A stretch of DNA of 21,426 nt from positions 1-21,426 of the IMG/VR virus record IMGVR_UViG_3300044825_002519. One strand, 5' to 3'. The notes beneath the pieces are model-generated. The model did not search any database, was not told the DNA's origin, and saw only the letters and a program-made list of their open reading frames with translations. This DNA comes from a virus. This document shows positions 1 through 7,003 of the stretch, piece by piece (position 1 is the stretch's first letter; each line of letters begins with the position of its first letter). Made by a program: the position numbers and the translations under genes.

Positions 1-187
1 ACACCCAGTAGTCTCTGCACCTTCCAATCACGACTTGATTGGCTTGGCTCAGGATTACCCTCGTCTTTACGTTAGGGCTTCCCTGAATTCATCCGGTTTG
101 CACCCATCGATTGCTCGGTGGGGTGACAACGTTGAGCGTTCAGATTAAACAATTAAAATTGTTTACCAGGACCTGAACTAGCTATCA
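1..187 (-). ncRNA. Group I intron, 5' part (3' part lies outside the window)
   Basis: On the minus strand the conserved group I core elements occur in order: P (AAUUCAGGGAAGCC, about 78-91), Q (AAUCCUGAGCC, 46-56) and R (GUGCAGAGACUAC, 8-20). P4 pairs UUCAGG with CCUGAG. P5 is a CCCU/AGGG stem at 57-79. P6 extends as a perfect 7-bp hairpin (CCAAUCA/UGAUUGG, 24-42). A P2-like hairpin with a GCAA loop lies at 101-125. The core wording closely matches introns of cyanobacterial tRNA-Leu genes. P7', P8, P9 and the 3' splice site are beyond position 1. The 5' end at 187 is inferred from a 7-bp P1: exon UGUUUAU (188-194) pairs with the internal guide GUAAACA (160-166), leaving the diagnostic U-G pair at the splice site. 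A competing hairpin uses the same guide bases (146-165), so the 5' boundary is less certain than the core. No homing endonuclease frame is visible here. Confidence 0.8.
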
Positions 188-210
188 ATAAACACCTTGG
201 TTTATCCTCC
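188..210 (-). promoter_or_regulatory. Shine-Dalgarno, GTG start and putative first exon ahead of the intron
   Basis: On the minus strand a perfect GGAGG (206-210) is followed after 10 bases by GTG TTT AT (195-188). The predicted 5' splice site then comes after the second base of the third codon. If correct, the interrupted gene begins here and continues to the left of the window. The frame upstream of GTG is closed by a stop, and no ATG start feeds into the splice site in the other frames. The interrupted gene cannot be identified, although by position it would be the next gene of the late operon. Confidence 0.35.
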
Positions 211-235
211 AGTGTCGATGTTTTTATCGGGTGAA

Positions 236-260
236 AGATAAAGACACTTACGTCTTATCT
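236..260 (-). terminator. Hairpin after the last late gene in the window (weak terminator candidate)
   Basis: On the minus strand AGATAAGAC (260-252) pairs with GTCTTTATCT (245-236) around a 6-base loop, giving nine pairs with one bulged base. It lies 33 bases behind the stop of the 183-residue gene. The bases that follow (TTCACCC) are not a proper T run, so it may instead be a processing site or part of the leader of the intron-bearing gene. Confidence 0.25.
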
Positions 261-292
261 AACACAAATTTTAGCAGGTAGTGAACTTAAGA

Positions 293-844
293 TCACATGT
301 ACTGCGTACTAGCGTAAGGTGTTACGCCATATTTGGCACTTGCCGTGTTGCTTGACCCAGGGGATTCTGGATCAATTGCACCGCCTTGACCAAAACCTGG
401 TACACCCATAGCACCAGGAATCGCGCCAAGTGCTACACCGCCAAGACCGGCGGTAAGTGCAGCAGCAGGAACAAGACCTGCGGCAGCAACTTTTCCGTAT
501 GAACGTGTGGAAGGACCTAAGCCCTTTTCCGGTGGTGCATTAAGAGAAGGATTGACGGGACCTTGTGCAACTTTGCCTTTTCCGATTGTTCCAGGGGCAA
601 TCGGGGCGGCAAGAATTTGCTCCTTAGTCAACCCACTTGCTTTTTTGCTTTTGAGTAAAGCACCTGCACGAGCGGCAAGCTCTGGCGCGTAACGTCCCGC
701 CAGCCTTAAGCCACCATAAGCACCAAGTCCACCGGCAGCCGCAGCAAGAGCAGCAGATCCGGGATCTTCACCTTGAGAAAGGGCGTACCCACCCGTGGCT
801 AAGCCAGCGGCAATAGGTACGCCATAAGCTAAGCGATTACGCAT
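293..844 (-). CDS. Gly/Ala-rich hydrophobic protein, probable virion component
   Basis: This 183-residue protein of unknown function starts at ATG with GGAG/GAGG just upstream, 4 bases after the stop of the preceding gene, so translation is probably coupled. Residues 6-23 and about 28-50 form hydrophobic, glycine-rich segments, and a third lies near residues 118-150. The middle (about 62-115) is Lys/Pro-rich and hydrophilic. This make-up suggests a membrane-inserting or membrane-lining protein. Several other late proteins in this operon have it too (9544-9927, 10426-11271, 11311-12240, 12240-12761). Position downstream of the portal gene supports a structural or DNA-ejection role, but no known family is recognised. 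It is the last complete gene before the intron-bearing gene. Confidence 0.7.
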   Translation of the reverse strand: MRNRLAYGVPIAAGLATGGYALSQGEDPGSAALAAAAGGLGAYGGLRLAGRYAPELAARAGALLKSKKASGLTKEQILAAPIAPGTIGKGKVAQGPVNPSLNAPPEKGLGPSTRSYGKVAAAGLVPAAALTAGLGGVALGAIPGAMGVPGFGQGGAIDPESPGSSNTASAKYGVTPYASTQYM

Positions 845-848
845 CGCC

Positions 849-1814
849 TCACTCCATTACAAACAGTTTGTTGGCAACAACTTGAGGCTGAGCTTGGTTC
901 AGGAGGCGCCAGGCTTGTGCAGGATCTACATCCATTTGCTGCTTGAAGGAACCCCAGAAGTTTTCAGGTTGCTGAGGAGCGGAAGCTGCAGGGGGAGCAG
1001 GGAATTGACCAAGGGCACTTTGAATCGGAGCAGTGGGATAACCACGGGTCTCCAGTTGAGCCTCATCTTCGTACACAGGGTACGGACCTTCAGGACCGAA
1101 GAACTTCAGCGTGTAATCGCTCAGTACATCGGGATTGGTCAGGATCTCGTTGTAAGCCAGGTTCTCTTGGTGCTCAGCAACAGAGAAGTTGGCATAACGC
1201 TGCAGGACATCTTGGGCCTTGCTGCCCCAGGCAACAGCGCTATCCAGCATCCCTTCCAGTTGAAGGGCGTAGTTATTTAGGATTGCGGGTGCTTCTACCC
1301 CGTACGCGTCTACCACGTGGCGCGTTTCCGGACTCCACTGGAGCAGATCCGCCACGTCCGCCAAGGATTGAACCGAGTAGGTTTGGGAAGAGTTGGGCGA
1401 GGAGATCTGGTTGGGTGACCAGGTCTGCTGAGCCGATTGTTGCGTAGCTGGGTTGCTGTACTGCTGGCCGTAATTGGCTGGAGCGTATTGCGTCGTCGGA
1501 GACGATTGACCCTGGAACGGGGATTGAACTGGTGCGCTCAGCAGATTCACCACCTTGTTGAACGCCGACTCCCAGGGGTTGCTGCTCGGAGCTTCCGGTT
1601 GGGATTGGGGGGCGTACTGCGTAGGGGCTGATTGGTAATTGGGGGCCACCTGAGGCACCGCTTGGGGGTAACTGGTACCCACTTGATACGCCACTGGAGC
1701 CGGGCTCTGTGCCACCTGGTAATTGACCGGGGCTGGAGCCACGTAGCTGCTTGGAGCCACCGCTGCCGGGACTTGGCTCGTCTGTGGGATCGATTGGACG
1801 GTAGCGTCCTGCAT
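849..1814 (-). CDS. Probable virion structural protein with disordered N-terminus, overlapping the portal gene
   Basis: This is a 321-residue protein. The start is well supported: on the minus strand AAGGAG stands 7 bases before the ATG at 1814. Residues 1 to about 147 are low complexity, rich in Pro, Gln, Ser, Ala and Tyr. From about residue 148 the sequence looks folded and alpha-helical (for example LADVADLLQWSPETRHVVDA), with an acidic stretch (GPEGPYPVYEDEAQ) and a Pro/Ala linker before a short C-terminal helix. The first 180 codons lie inside the 3' part of the portal gene in another frame. Position straight after the portal suggests a scaffold, head or head-completion protein. I do not recognise a named family. 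Confidence 0.8.
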   Translation of the reverse strand: MQDATVQSIPQTSQVPAAVAPSSYVAPAPVNYQVAQSPAPVAYQVGTSYPQAVPQVAPNYQSAPTQYAPQSQPEAPSSNPWESAFNKVVNLLSAPVQSPFQGQSSPTTQYAPANYGQQYSNPATQQSAQQTWSPNQISSPNSSQTYSVQSLADVADLLQWSPETRHVVDAYGVEAPAILNNYALQLEGMLDSAVAWGSKAQDVLQRYANFSVAEHQENLAYNEILTNPDVLSDYTLKFFGPEGPYPVYEDEAQLETRGYPTAPIQSALGQFPAPPAASAPQQPENFWGSFKQQMDVDPAQAWRLLNQAQPQVVANKLFVME

Positions 1815-3561
1815 AACTCATCTCCTTTTGTAGAGCTTCTAAGGTTCGATACAGATATGGAGTTAAATCCAATCTTGGATCCGCAGCCATCGGAAGATCC
1901 GGTGCTTGCGGGTGAGGAGTCTGCATCATGCCCCCCACTAAGCGAGCGAATTGAGAGTATGCACCCTGTAATTCGTTCACCATCCTGAATGGGAACCCAG
2001 ATAACATCTCGGCCCTTTCCTCATCCGTCTTAGACGGGAAGAGGTATTTCAGTGCTTCAATGCTATCAACACCTAACTCCTGAAGGTTGCGTACCACGAT
2101 GGAGTTGTTAAGGATGTCCTGCGTGGAATCCTCATATACAGGTCCCAACCAACGCCACAAAACAGTGACGTCACCATCTGGAATCAAACCAATGACATTA
2201 GGTGGAATCTGTTGTGCTTCCACGCAAGCCATCATAAGGCTCTTGAGTTGCTCGTTGTATTGCTTCTCTGCTGCTTCATAACCAGCTTCATCTTCCGGTG
2301 AAGCATCTGGCGGTAGATCCACAGGCTTTTCAAGTCCTGCTGCAGATGCAAGTGTCGCTTTGAATAATTGTTCTTCTTGGTAGATAATCAATTCAAAACA
2401 ACGACACAAGCCGTGTGTATAAATAGCATTTGCTTTTTTCTTTGATGTAGCAGCAACGCGTCCAAACAATGATTTGTACTCAGTTGCTGTCACACCAGCA
2501 GAAATTGAAAGTTCGTCTACACCACCAAGTGCGGTGCGAATCTCTTCTCGATACTGACGAGCAAATGCATTTTGGTCACCAGTGATTGCATCTGGAACGA
2601 TATAGCCAACACGGTCGTTTGGTTCCAGGTTTGCAATGACGCGTGGAACACGGATCTGGCCATCAACACCACGGCTGACGGGATCAGCCTTGAACATCGA
2701 CCGACTCATCGGTGATGGGCTAGTAAAGCCAGAGTTTGCAGCAATGGAAGGACGCTGAACAATAGCGTCTCCCCCTGCCTCCATGAGGTCAGTCTTGGGG
2801 CGAGACGACAACAGCGTTGGGTTACCAAAGAAAGTGATATTCTTCCGCATCGTACGCATCATTTCGTCATGCGTACAAATGTGATTGGCTAGTGCATCAA
2901 ATTCACCAATACCCTCTGAAGAGAAGCCCTGGGGATTATTGATGATTTCAACGCAGGGGATAAAGCCAAGACTATTTTTAAACGTCTTGGTATGCCCGGT
3001 CAATGCATAGGTTGGCATCTCAAATGACATCTCGGAATCCGAGTGCGTCTCTTCAATCTCTCTGGGCTTGATCGAAAGTCTGATGTAACGCTTTGCACCA
3101 GGACTGCCAGTGCTCAAGCCACCTGTTAGCGATGTGGTTGAAAGCTGATCACCAAAGCCATTAGCCTTGCGAACCTTATAGCTGTAGATAATTACAACTT
3201 CGTCAAGCTCACCGTCAACGTTGTAGTACGCACGATACTCATGCTCGCGGAAATAGTAGAGACGATAGTTTTGTTTTGTAGGACGGATGTAGAAAAGACC
3301 TTTGCCATCACACAGGAAATACTCCCAGATTGAATCCAGGCGTGTGTCTAGTTTGTTGTACTTGGCTACACGATCGATAAAGTCTTTGCGCTGGTTACCA
3401 AAGTTATCTTGGGATGGAAAAAATTCAACCCCTTGGCGTATGCCAAAGAGTTTCATCTGTGCGATATGAGACGCGACAACGCCAGTGTCTACAACAACGT
3501 CACTATCTTTGTCGAGATAGGCATTGATGATTTCCTGAAGCCTGGCTTTAGCGTCTGCCAT
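1273..3561 (-). CDS. Portal protein (head-tail connector) with long overlapping C-terminal tail
   Basis: This 762-residue protein is the best candidate for the portal, the dodecameric ring through which DNA enters and leaves the capsid. Evidence is its size, its place downstream of terL, and an overall pattern like the portal superfamily: an N-terminal helical region, a beta-rich wing with an aromatic segment (YRLYYFREHEYRAYYNVDG), a helical stretch with ANHICTHDEMMRTMRKN, and an Ala/Glu-rich stem and crown region around residues 350-450. The folded part appears to end near residue 583 (QKEMSYAGRYRPIDPTDE). The remaining roughly 180 residues are Gly/Ser/Pro-rich with a basic end (RGRRVRGRSTRNPK). 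That tail is encoded entirely within the overlap with the next gene. There is no clear Shine-Dalgarno sequence before ATG 3561. The portal call rests on pattern and context, not alignment. Confidence 0.75.
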   Translation of the reverse strand: MADAKARLQEIINAYLDKDSDVVVDTGVVASHIAQMKLFGIRQGVEFFPSQDNFGNQRKDFIDRVAKYNKLDTRLDSIWEYFLCDGKGLFYIRPTKQNYRLYYFREHEYRAYYNVDGELDEVVIIYSYKVRKANGFGDQLSTTSLTGGLSTGSPGAKRYIRLSIKPREIEETHSDSEMSFEMPTYALTGHTKTFKNSLGFIPCVEIINNPQGFSSEGIGEFDALANHICTHDEMMRTMRKNITFFGNPTLLSSRPKTDLMEAGGDAIVQRPSIAANSGFTSPSPMSRSMFKADPVSRGVDGQIRVPRVIANLEPNDRVGYIVPDAITGDQNAFARQYREEIRTALGGVDELSISAGVTATEYKSLFGRVAATSKKKANAIYTHGLCRCFELIIYQEEQLFKATLASAAGLEKPVDLPPDASPEDEAGYEAAEKQYNEQLKSLMMACVEAQQIPPNVIGLIPDGDVTVLWRWLGPVYEDSTQDILNNSIVVRNLQELGVDSIEALKYLFPSKTDEERAEMLSGFPFRMVNELQGAYSQFARLVGGMMQTPHPQAPDLPMAADPRLDLTPYLYRTLEALQKEMSYAGRYRPIDPTDEPSPGSGGSKQLRGSSPGQLPGGTEPGSSGVSSGYQLPPSGASGGPQLPISPYAVRPPIPTGSSEQQPLGVGVQQGGESAERTSSIPVPGSIVSDDAIRSSQLRPAVQQPSYATIGSADLVTQPDLLAQLFPNLLGSILGGRGGSAPVESGNAPRGRRVRGRSTRNPK

Positions 3562-3594
3562 TATCTATTCTTGTGTTAGTTAAAGCTTAGCAGC

Positions 3595-3948
3595 TCAAGA
3601 GACGTATTTAGCATCAAAGTTTGCAGGGGCTGACGCCTGTAAACCAAGAGGATTTGATTTTAGATAGTTTTTAATTTCTTGCCTGAATGAACCTGGCGCC
3701 TGATACTTTTTATTAAAACGCAATTCTTCAACTTCTCGTTGAAACTGATCTTGCGTCATGGGGAAACGAGGATCTTGAAAAGCGGGAATACCCTGAGCAA
3801 GAGGTTGAATTTCTACTGGAGCGCCGTAATAAGGCATAGGCATTGCTTGAACGGGCTCTCCACGATACACTAGATCATTCAGCGCACCTGCGCTGACCGG
3901 GAAATTTCCTGGGGCGCCAGGGACATTAGCCATACCGCTGTAACGCAT
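3595..3948 (-). CDS. Small Pro-rich protein of the packaging/portal cluster
   Basis: This is a 117-residue protein of unknown function. The N-terminal half is rich in Pro, Gly, Ala and Met with little predicted structure. Around residues 65-100 there is a charged, probably helical segment (QFQREVEELRFNKKYQAPG). AGGTAG precedes the ATG at a short distance. It sits 25 bases after the AbrB-like gene and 33 bases before the portal gene, so it is surely co-transcribed with terL and the portal. It could be an accessory capsid or portal-assembly protein. I recognise no family. Confidence 0.65.
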   Translation of the reverse strand: MRYSGMANVPGAPGNFPVSAGALNDLVYRGEPVQAMPMPYYGAPVEIQPLAQGIPAFQDPRFPMTQDQFQREVEELRFNKKYQAPGSFRQEIKNYLKSNPLGLQASAPANFDAKYVS

Positions 3949-3973
3949 CTAACTACCTATCGATCTTTTTATT

Positions 3974-4156
3974 TTACTCTTCTATAACCTCGTAGCCAGC
4001 AGTGTCATTTACTTTGCTGAGAACAATGCCGTTACTGCGTACGTCCCAATTAAGAATATCGCCTTCTTGCCAGCCCAACTCTTCAATTACCTCGTCAGGC
4101 AGGGTGATGTACTGATCACCGTTTTCGTCCTCCTGGACCTCGAGGATGTAGCTCAT
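3974..4156 (-). CDS. AbrB/SpoVT-like DNA-binding regulator
   Basis: This 60-residue protein has the layout of the AbrB/MazE/SpoVT swapped-hairpin fold. A first strand (SYILEVQEDENGDQYITLP) leads into the helix DEVIEELGWQEGDIL, and a closing strand WDVRSNGIVLSKV follows. The 'xxxLPxEVxxxLGWxxGDxL' spacing is typical of the family, whose members bind DNA as dimers and act as transcription regulators or antitoxins. An acidic tail ends the protein. Its ATG overlaps the stop of the upstream membrane/coiled-coil gene by 4 bases (ATGA), so translation is coupled. No toxin-like partner is visible beside it. A role in regulating the phage's own late genes or host promoters is inferred. Confidence 0.8.
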   Translation of the reverse strand: MSYILEVQEDENGDQYITLPDEVIEELGWQEGDILNWDVRSNGIVLSKVNDTAGYEVIEE

Positions 4157-4458
4157 TTAGTGGAAAGCATTGTCTCGATTAGTTTATCAAGCTTATTATT
4201 AATTTCGCGAAAGTTGTCGCGCATGTCTTGAATTTCTCTTAAAAAATCAACCTTTAGTACATATTCCAGCGGAAGGCGTTTCAAGTCTTCTTCCAAAACA
4301 TCAATCCTTCGCTTTTGTGATCCTATGTAACTATAAGCTTGCTGGACCTGATCGTTGTATCGACTCAAGATTTTGGATGCGGCCCAGCCACCGCCTGTGA
4401 TAGCCGATATAACGGCTGTCAAGCCGATGGCTAAGTATTCAGGTCCCACCGCAAACAA
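4153..4458 (-). CDS. Membrane-anchored coiled-coil protein (candidate inner-membrane spanin or holin-like)
   Basis: This protein has about 101 residues. One hydrophobic segment (about residues 7-26, YLAIGLTAVISAITGGGWAA) is followed by a basic turn and a long charged helix with heptad-like leucine/isoleucine spacing to the end (residues 33-98). This N-in, one-span plus coiled-coil design fits phage Rz-like spanins, which bridge to the outer membrane during lysis. It also fits small tail or membrane proteins. In T7-type phages the Rz gene also lies beside the large terminase gene, which gives mild support. The frame opens at TTG 4458. GTG 4449 is an alternative, and neither has a good Shine-Dalgarno sequence. 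No lysozyme or partner lipoprotein gene is seen in the window. Confidence 0.6.
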   Translation of the reverse strand: MFAVGPEYLAIGLTAVISAITGGGWAASKILSRYNDQVQQAYSYIGSQKRRIDVLEEDLKRLPLEYVLKVDFLREIQDMRDNFREINNKLDKLIETMLSTK

Positions 4459-4480
4459 TGCTTTTTTCTAATTCTAGAGT

Positions 4481-6007
4481 TTAGTAATCAAGTTGAAGCT
4501 GACCCTTGCGCATCAATCCGGTCAATAGGTAAACCAAGGCGTCAACGCAATCGTCATGACTGCTGACACCAAAGTTAGTCAACTCTTCAAACATAGCTGT
4601 AAAGTTGCGGAAACGATTGAAGATAATCTTGCGATCCTCAAACATGCCCATACAGCCACGGAAACGTGCCAGCTTATCGGCACGGAATCCTTTGACGGCA
4701 TGCCAATTTAAATTGTACAAGCTTTCATTGGTGAGGCATACACGTTTAAAATCAGCTTCCAGAGACGCCTGGTACGCAACCGCTTCACTCCAGATGTCAC
4801 ACGTGGAGTAAGTCGGAAAGTAGTGACCGCCTTCATCCTTGCCAAGAATTGACCAATCGTTGAGCAATTCCTTGAGGGCATCCAGTTTTTCTAGGTTACC
4901 CATAACGCGCAAACGCCTGTAATCAATGATGTGAATCTGATCACCAATGCGACCACCAAGGACCATAACGGTGTAATCATTCTTTTCTTTTGTTCCAACC
5001 GAAAGGTCAACCCCGATACCAAGAGAATCAAACTCCGTCGCAATCTCCGCTTTGACAATCAGTTCTGGCGCCAACGACAACTCGTTTTGTCTGATGACTT
5101 GATTCATGTACTGGAACGAGAAAGCAATTGGAGCTTGTCGTTTCTTTTCTTTCAAGTAATCCAAGGACCACATCGATGGCCAATACGACATTTCATCCCC
5201 AGTTTTGGGATCGTTGATGATGGCAGAAAGCACGATTTGTAACCAATTATTCTGCGGGTTGAATGTTGTGGCATGAATGTCATCATGTCTAAAGCGCGTA
5301 CCAAGACAGATCGCACGGCCACCTTCAAACATGGTGGGTGCAATCACAGCATTCCAGTTGTCCTGCATCTGTTTCCGGATGTCAGGGTTAGAGATGTCTG
5401 CAGCAGATTTGATGGCGTCATCGATGATGACCAGATGGGAACGCTTGGAGGTCACCGAGCCCTTGAGACCTGCAGCGCAGAGTGTAAATTGTTCCTCACC
5501 AGTGGTATCGATTCCTGCAAACTTGTGGTCAATAGACCAGTACTCATTACTGGTGACGTTTTTTAGAAGGCGTACGGTAGGAAAAACTTCTTGGTATCGT
5601 TTGCTTTCAATGATGCGTTTGATGGTTGCTGATTTGGAACGCGCAATATCAACCGTGTACGACAAGTACAGGATCTGTAACGGCAACTTGGCTGCTGTAT
5701 GAACGCCAATAGCCCAGGCGGTAAACAGACCCAAGACTGTTGATTTGGCAGAACCACGGGGTGCCAGGAGATCAACGTTGGGTCCAGCAATCTTTCGCAG
5801 GCAGCTACTGTCTTCGTTGGTAACAAAGTGACGATGCCATTCTTTGTGGTGATCAGCCGGAGGTTTATCTGCTACGTACTCACAAAAAAATCCAAAATCT
5901 TCCCTTGCTTTCTCCAGGGATTCAAGATTTCGGGGGACACGTATTTGTTGCCTGCGTGCAGCCGCTTGTGCGTTACGACGGTATGCAAGATGTTGGTACG
6001 CAGGCAC
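4481..6007 (-). CDS. terL: Terminase, large subunit
   Basis: This 508-residue DNA-packaging motor has both expected domains. In the ATPase domain, Walker A is APRGSAKST (residues 82-90), Walker B is HLVIIDD (191-197) and the coupling motif is CLGTRFRHDD (234-243). In the RNase H-like nuclease domain, the first acidic strand is IGVDLS (D334), a second acidic region is CDIWSE (403-408), and the last motif is HDDCVDALVY (484-493). The length is normal for TerL. It hydrolyses ATP to drive DNA into the prohead and cuts the concatemer. The frame opens at GTG 6007 without a clear Shine-Dalgarno sequence. Small packaging-type genes lie upstream, and the portal lies three genes downstream. Confidence 0.95.
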   Translation of the reverse strand: MPAYQHLAYRRNAQAAARRQQIRVPRNLESLEKAREDFGFFCEYVADKPPADHHKEWHRHFVTNEDSSCLRKIAGPNVDLLAPRGSAKSTVLGLFTAWAIGVHTAAKLPLQILYLSYTVDIARSKSATIKRIIESKRYQEVFPTVRLLKNVTSNEYWSIDHKFAGIDTTGEEQFTLCAAGLKGSVTSKRSHLVIIDDAIKSAADISNPDIRKQMQDNWNAVIAPTMFEGGRAICLGTRFRHDDIHATTFNPQNNWLQIVLSAIINDPKTGDEMSYWPSMWSLDYLKEKKRQAPIAFSFQYMNQVIRQNELSLAPELIVKAEIATEFDSLGIGVDLSVGTKEKNDYTVMVLGGRIGDQIHIIDYRRLRVMGNLEKLDALKELLNDWSILGKDEGGHYFPTYSTCDIWSEAVAYQASLEADFKRVCLTNESLYNLNWHAVKGFRADKLARFRGCMGMFEDRKIIFNRFRNFTAMFEELTNFGVSSHDDCVDALVYLLTGLMRKGQLQLDY

Positions 6008-6042
6008 AATAAGTATCGTTCAGTGTATTACTGAATACTACC

Positions 6043-6207
6043 TCATTCTTTATCCTTGCTGTCTTTCTTTTGTTCCTTGTACTTACGCGCTTTATCCAAT
6101 GCTGCTTTCCGTTTTTCCTTATCGGACATTTCGCTGCCGTCCTCCCTCTTGGCCTCCTTCTTTTTGAAGAGATCCAGGAGTTCTGGCGGCATCTTGTTTT
6201 TGCTCAT
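6043..6207 (-). CDS. Small Lys-rich phage protein
   Basis: This is a 54-residue, strongly basic and charged protein: MSKNKMPPELLDLFKKK, then Asp/Glu/Lys repeats to the end. The MPPELL..FKKKEA opening followed by a Lys-rich helix recalls small proteins encoded next to terminase genes in cyanophages, though I cannot name a family. The frame is open up to TTG 6234, but the ATG at 6207 is the more likely start. The 5' end overlaps the preceding gene by 89 bases in another frame, and the stop lies 35 bases before terL. A role in packaging or nucleic-acid binding is inferred from charge and position only. Confidence 0.6.
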   Translation of the reverse strand: MSKNKMPPELLDLFKKKEAKREDGSEMSDKEKRKAALDKARKYKEQKKDSKDKE

Positions 6208-6388
6208 CTTGTTTATTGGTTTGTAAAGCGGCAATGACCTTTTCCCCGTCAGCTACTTTATCGATGACAGGTGTAGGACGACGGAAACCAGTTACACGCT
6301 CACGATTCTTTTGAAGTTGACGAGCAACATCAAATAATCGTCCAGCGATATTTTCCCCGTATTGAGGTTGTGAAACTGGTTGCTTCAT
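6119..6388 (-). CDS. Small hypothetical protein upstream of terL
   Basis: This 89-residue protein starts at ATG 6388, with GAAGG immediately before the start codon. Residues 1-50 look partly helical (NIAGRLFDVARQLQKNRERV). The second half is Gln/Lys/Asp-rich and probably disordered. Its last 89 bases overlap the next small gene in a different frame, which may explain the unstructured tail. It lies between the candidate small terminase (6407-7003) and terL. No known family is recognised. It could be a terminase accessory factor. Confidence 0.55.
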   Translation of the reverse strand: MKQPVSQPQYGENIAGRLFDVARQLQKNRERVTGFRRPTPVIDKVADGEKVIAALQTNKQDEQKQDAARTPGSLQKEGGQEGGRQRNVR

Positions 6389-6406
6389 CCTTCAAGTTTA
6401 CTTGGT

Positions 6407-7003
6407 CTATTCTTCGAGTTGCATATGAGCCCAGACGCTCATTGAGGCTTCTTCCAAAGGGACCTCAATTGGGTCATCTTTGAAGATGGTAAGAAGTTCA
6501 CGAATGGCACGATCCGCACCAGCCATAAGCAAACCTTTGCGATCCTTATTGGCCGTGCTTAGTTCAACTTGTGCGATAGTTCCACGTAATTCTTTTTGCA
6601 TACCAGCGATGCGTGCAACACCAGCATCGCGTTTAACAATACCGTCATCCACGTCCGCACGAAGCTTGCGAATATCTTCCTGCATCTCTTCGATTTCATT
6701 CAAAAGAACTGCCCTATGATCAGGCTTGGGATAGTTCTTTTGTACCCATAGATCACAACCTGCAATGCTTCCTGTGTAACCAAGGAAACGCGCATAAAGG
6801 TAGCACTCAATCACCGAGTAGTTTTCAGAGCAAAAACCCGTGAATGCTTCTTCGGTTGGTGCATCAAGATTATCGACCCATTGGCCGAAGATCTCAATAT
6901 CGATATGCCCTTTGGGACTGATTGTAGTCTCGTGCTTCGTCTTCCTGAGCGAAGCGCTGGGCTTGAGCTGCTGTCTCACGTTGTTCTTTGCCAGAGGTTC
7001 CAA
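6407..7003 (-). CDS. Candidate small terminase subunit
   Basis: This protein has up to 198 residues. After a basic N-terminus there is a helical region that could form a helix-turn-helix (about residues 48-85, including SVIECYLYARFLGYTG). A long coiled-coil-like stretch follows (about 95-150, NEIEEMQEDIRKLRADVDDG), then an acidic C-terminus. DNA-binding head, oligomerisation helices and acidic tail is the design of small terminase subunits, which select the packaging site and regulate TerL. Position two small genes upstream of terL supports this. The frame opens only at a non-ATG codon: TTG 7003, or GTG 6979. Its 5' part overlaps the preceding gene by 110 bases, so the true N-terminus is doubtful. 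Confidence 0.6.
   Translation of the reverse strand: MEPLAKNNVRQQLKPSASLRKTKHETTISPKGHIDIEIFGQWVDNLDAPTEEAFTGFCSENYSVIECYLYARFLGYTGSIAGCDLWVQKNYPKPDHRAVLLNEIEEMQEDIRKLRADVDDGIVKRDAGVARIAGMQKELRGTIAQVELSTANKDRKGLLMAGADRAIRELLTIFKDDPIEVPLEEASMSVWAHMQLEE

Noticed and set aside
882-1280. 132-codon plus-strand frame opposite the 321-residue gene
   Set aside because: It is antisense to a supported gene, has no Shine-Dalgarno sequence, and is against the operon's direction.
3974-4458. Toxin-antitoxin pair (AbrB-like plus its coupled neighbour)
   Set aside because: The neighbour is a membrane coiled-coil protein in a packaging operon with no toxin-family motif, so a lysis or structural role fits better.
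5273-5702. Plus-strand open frames opposite terL
   Set aside because: terL has intact motifs across this region, and the antisense frames have unnatural composition and no ribosome sites.
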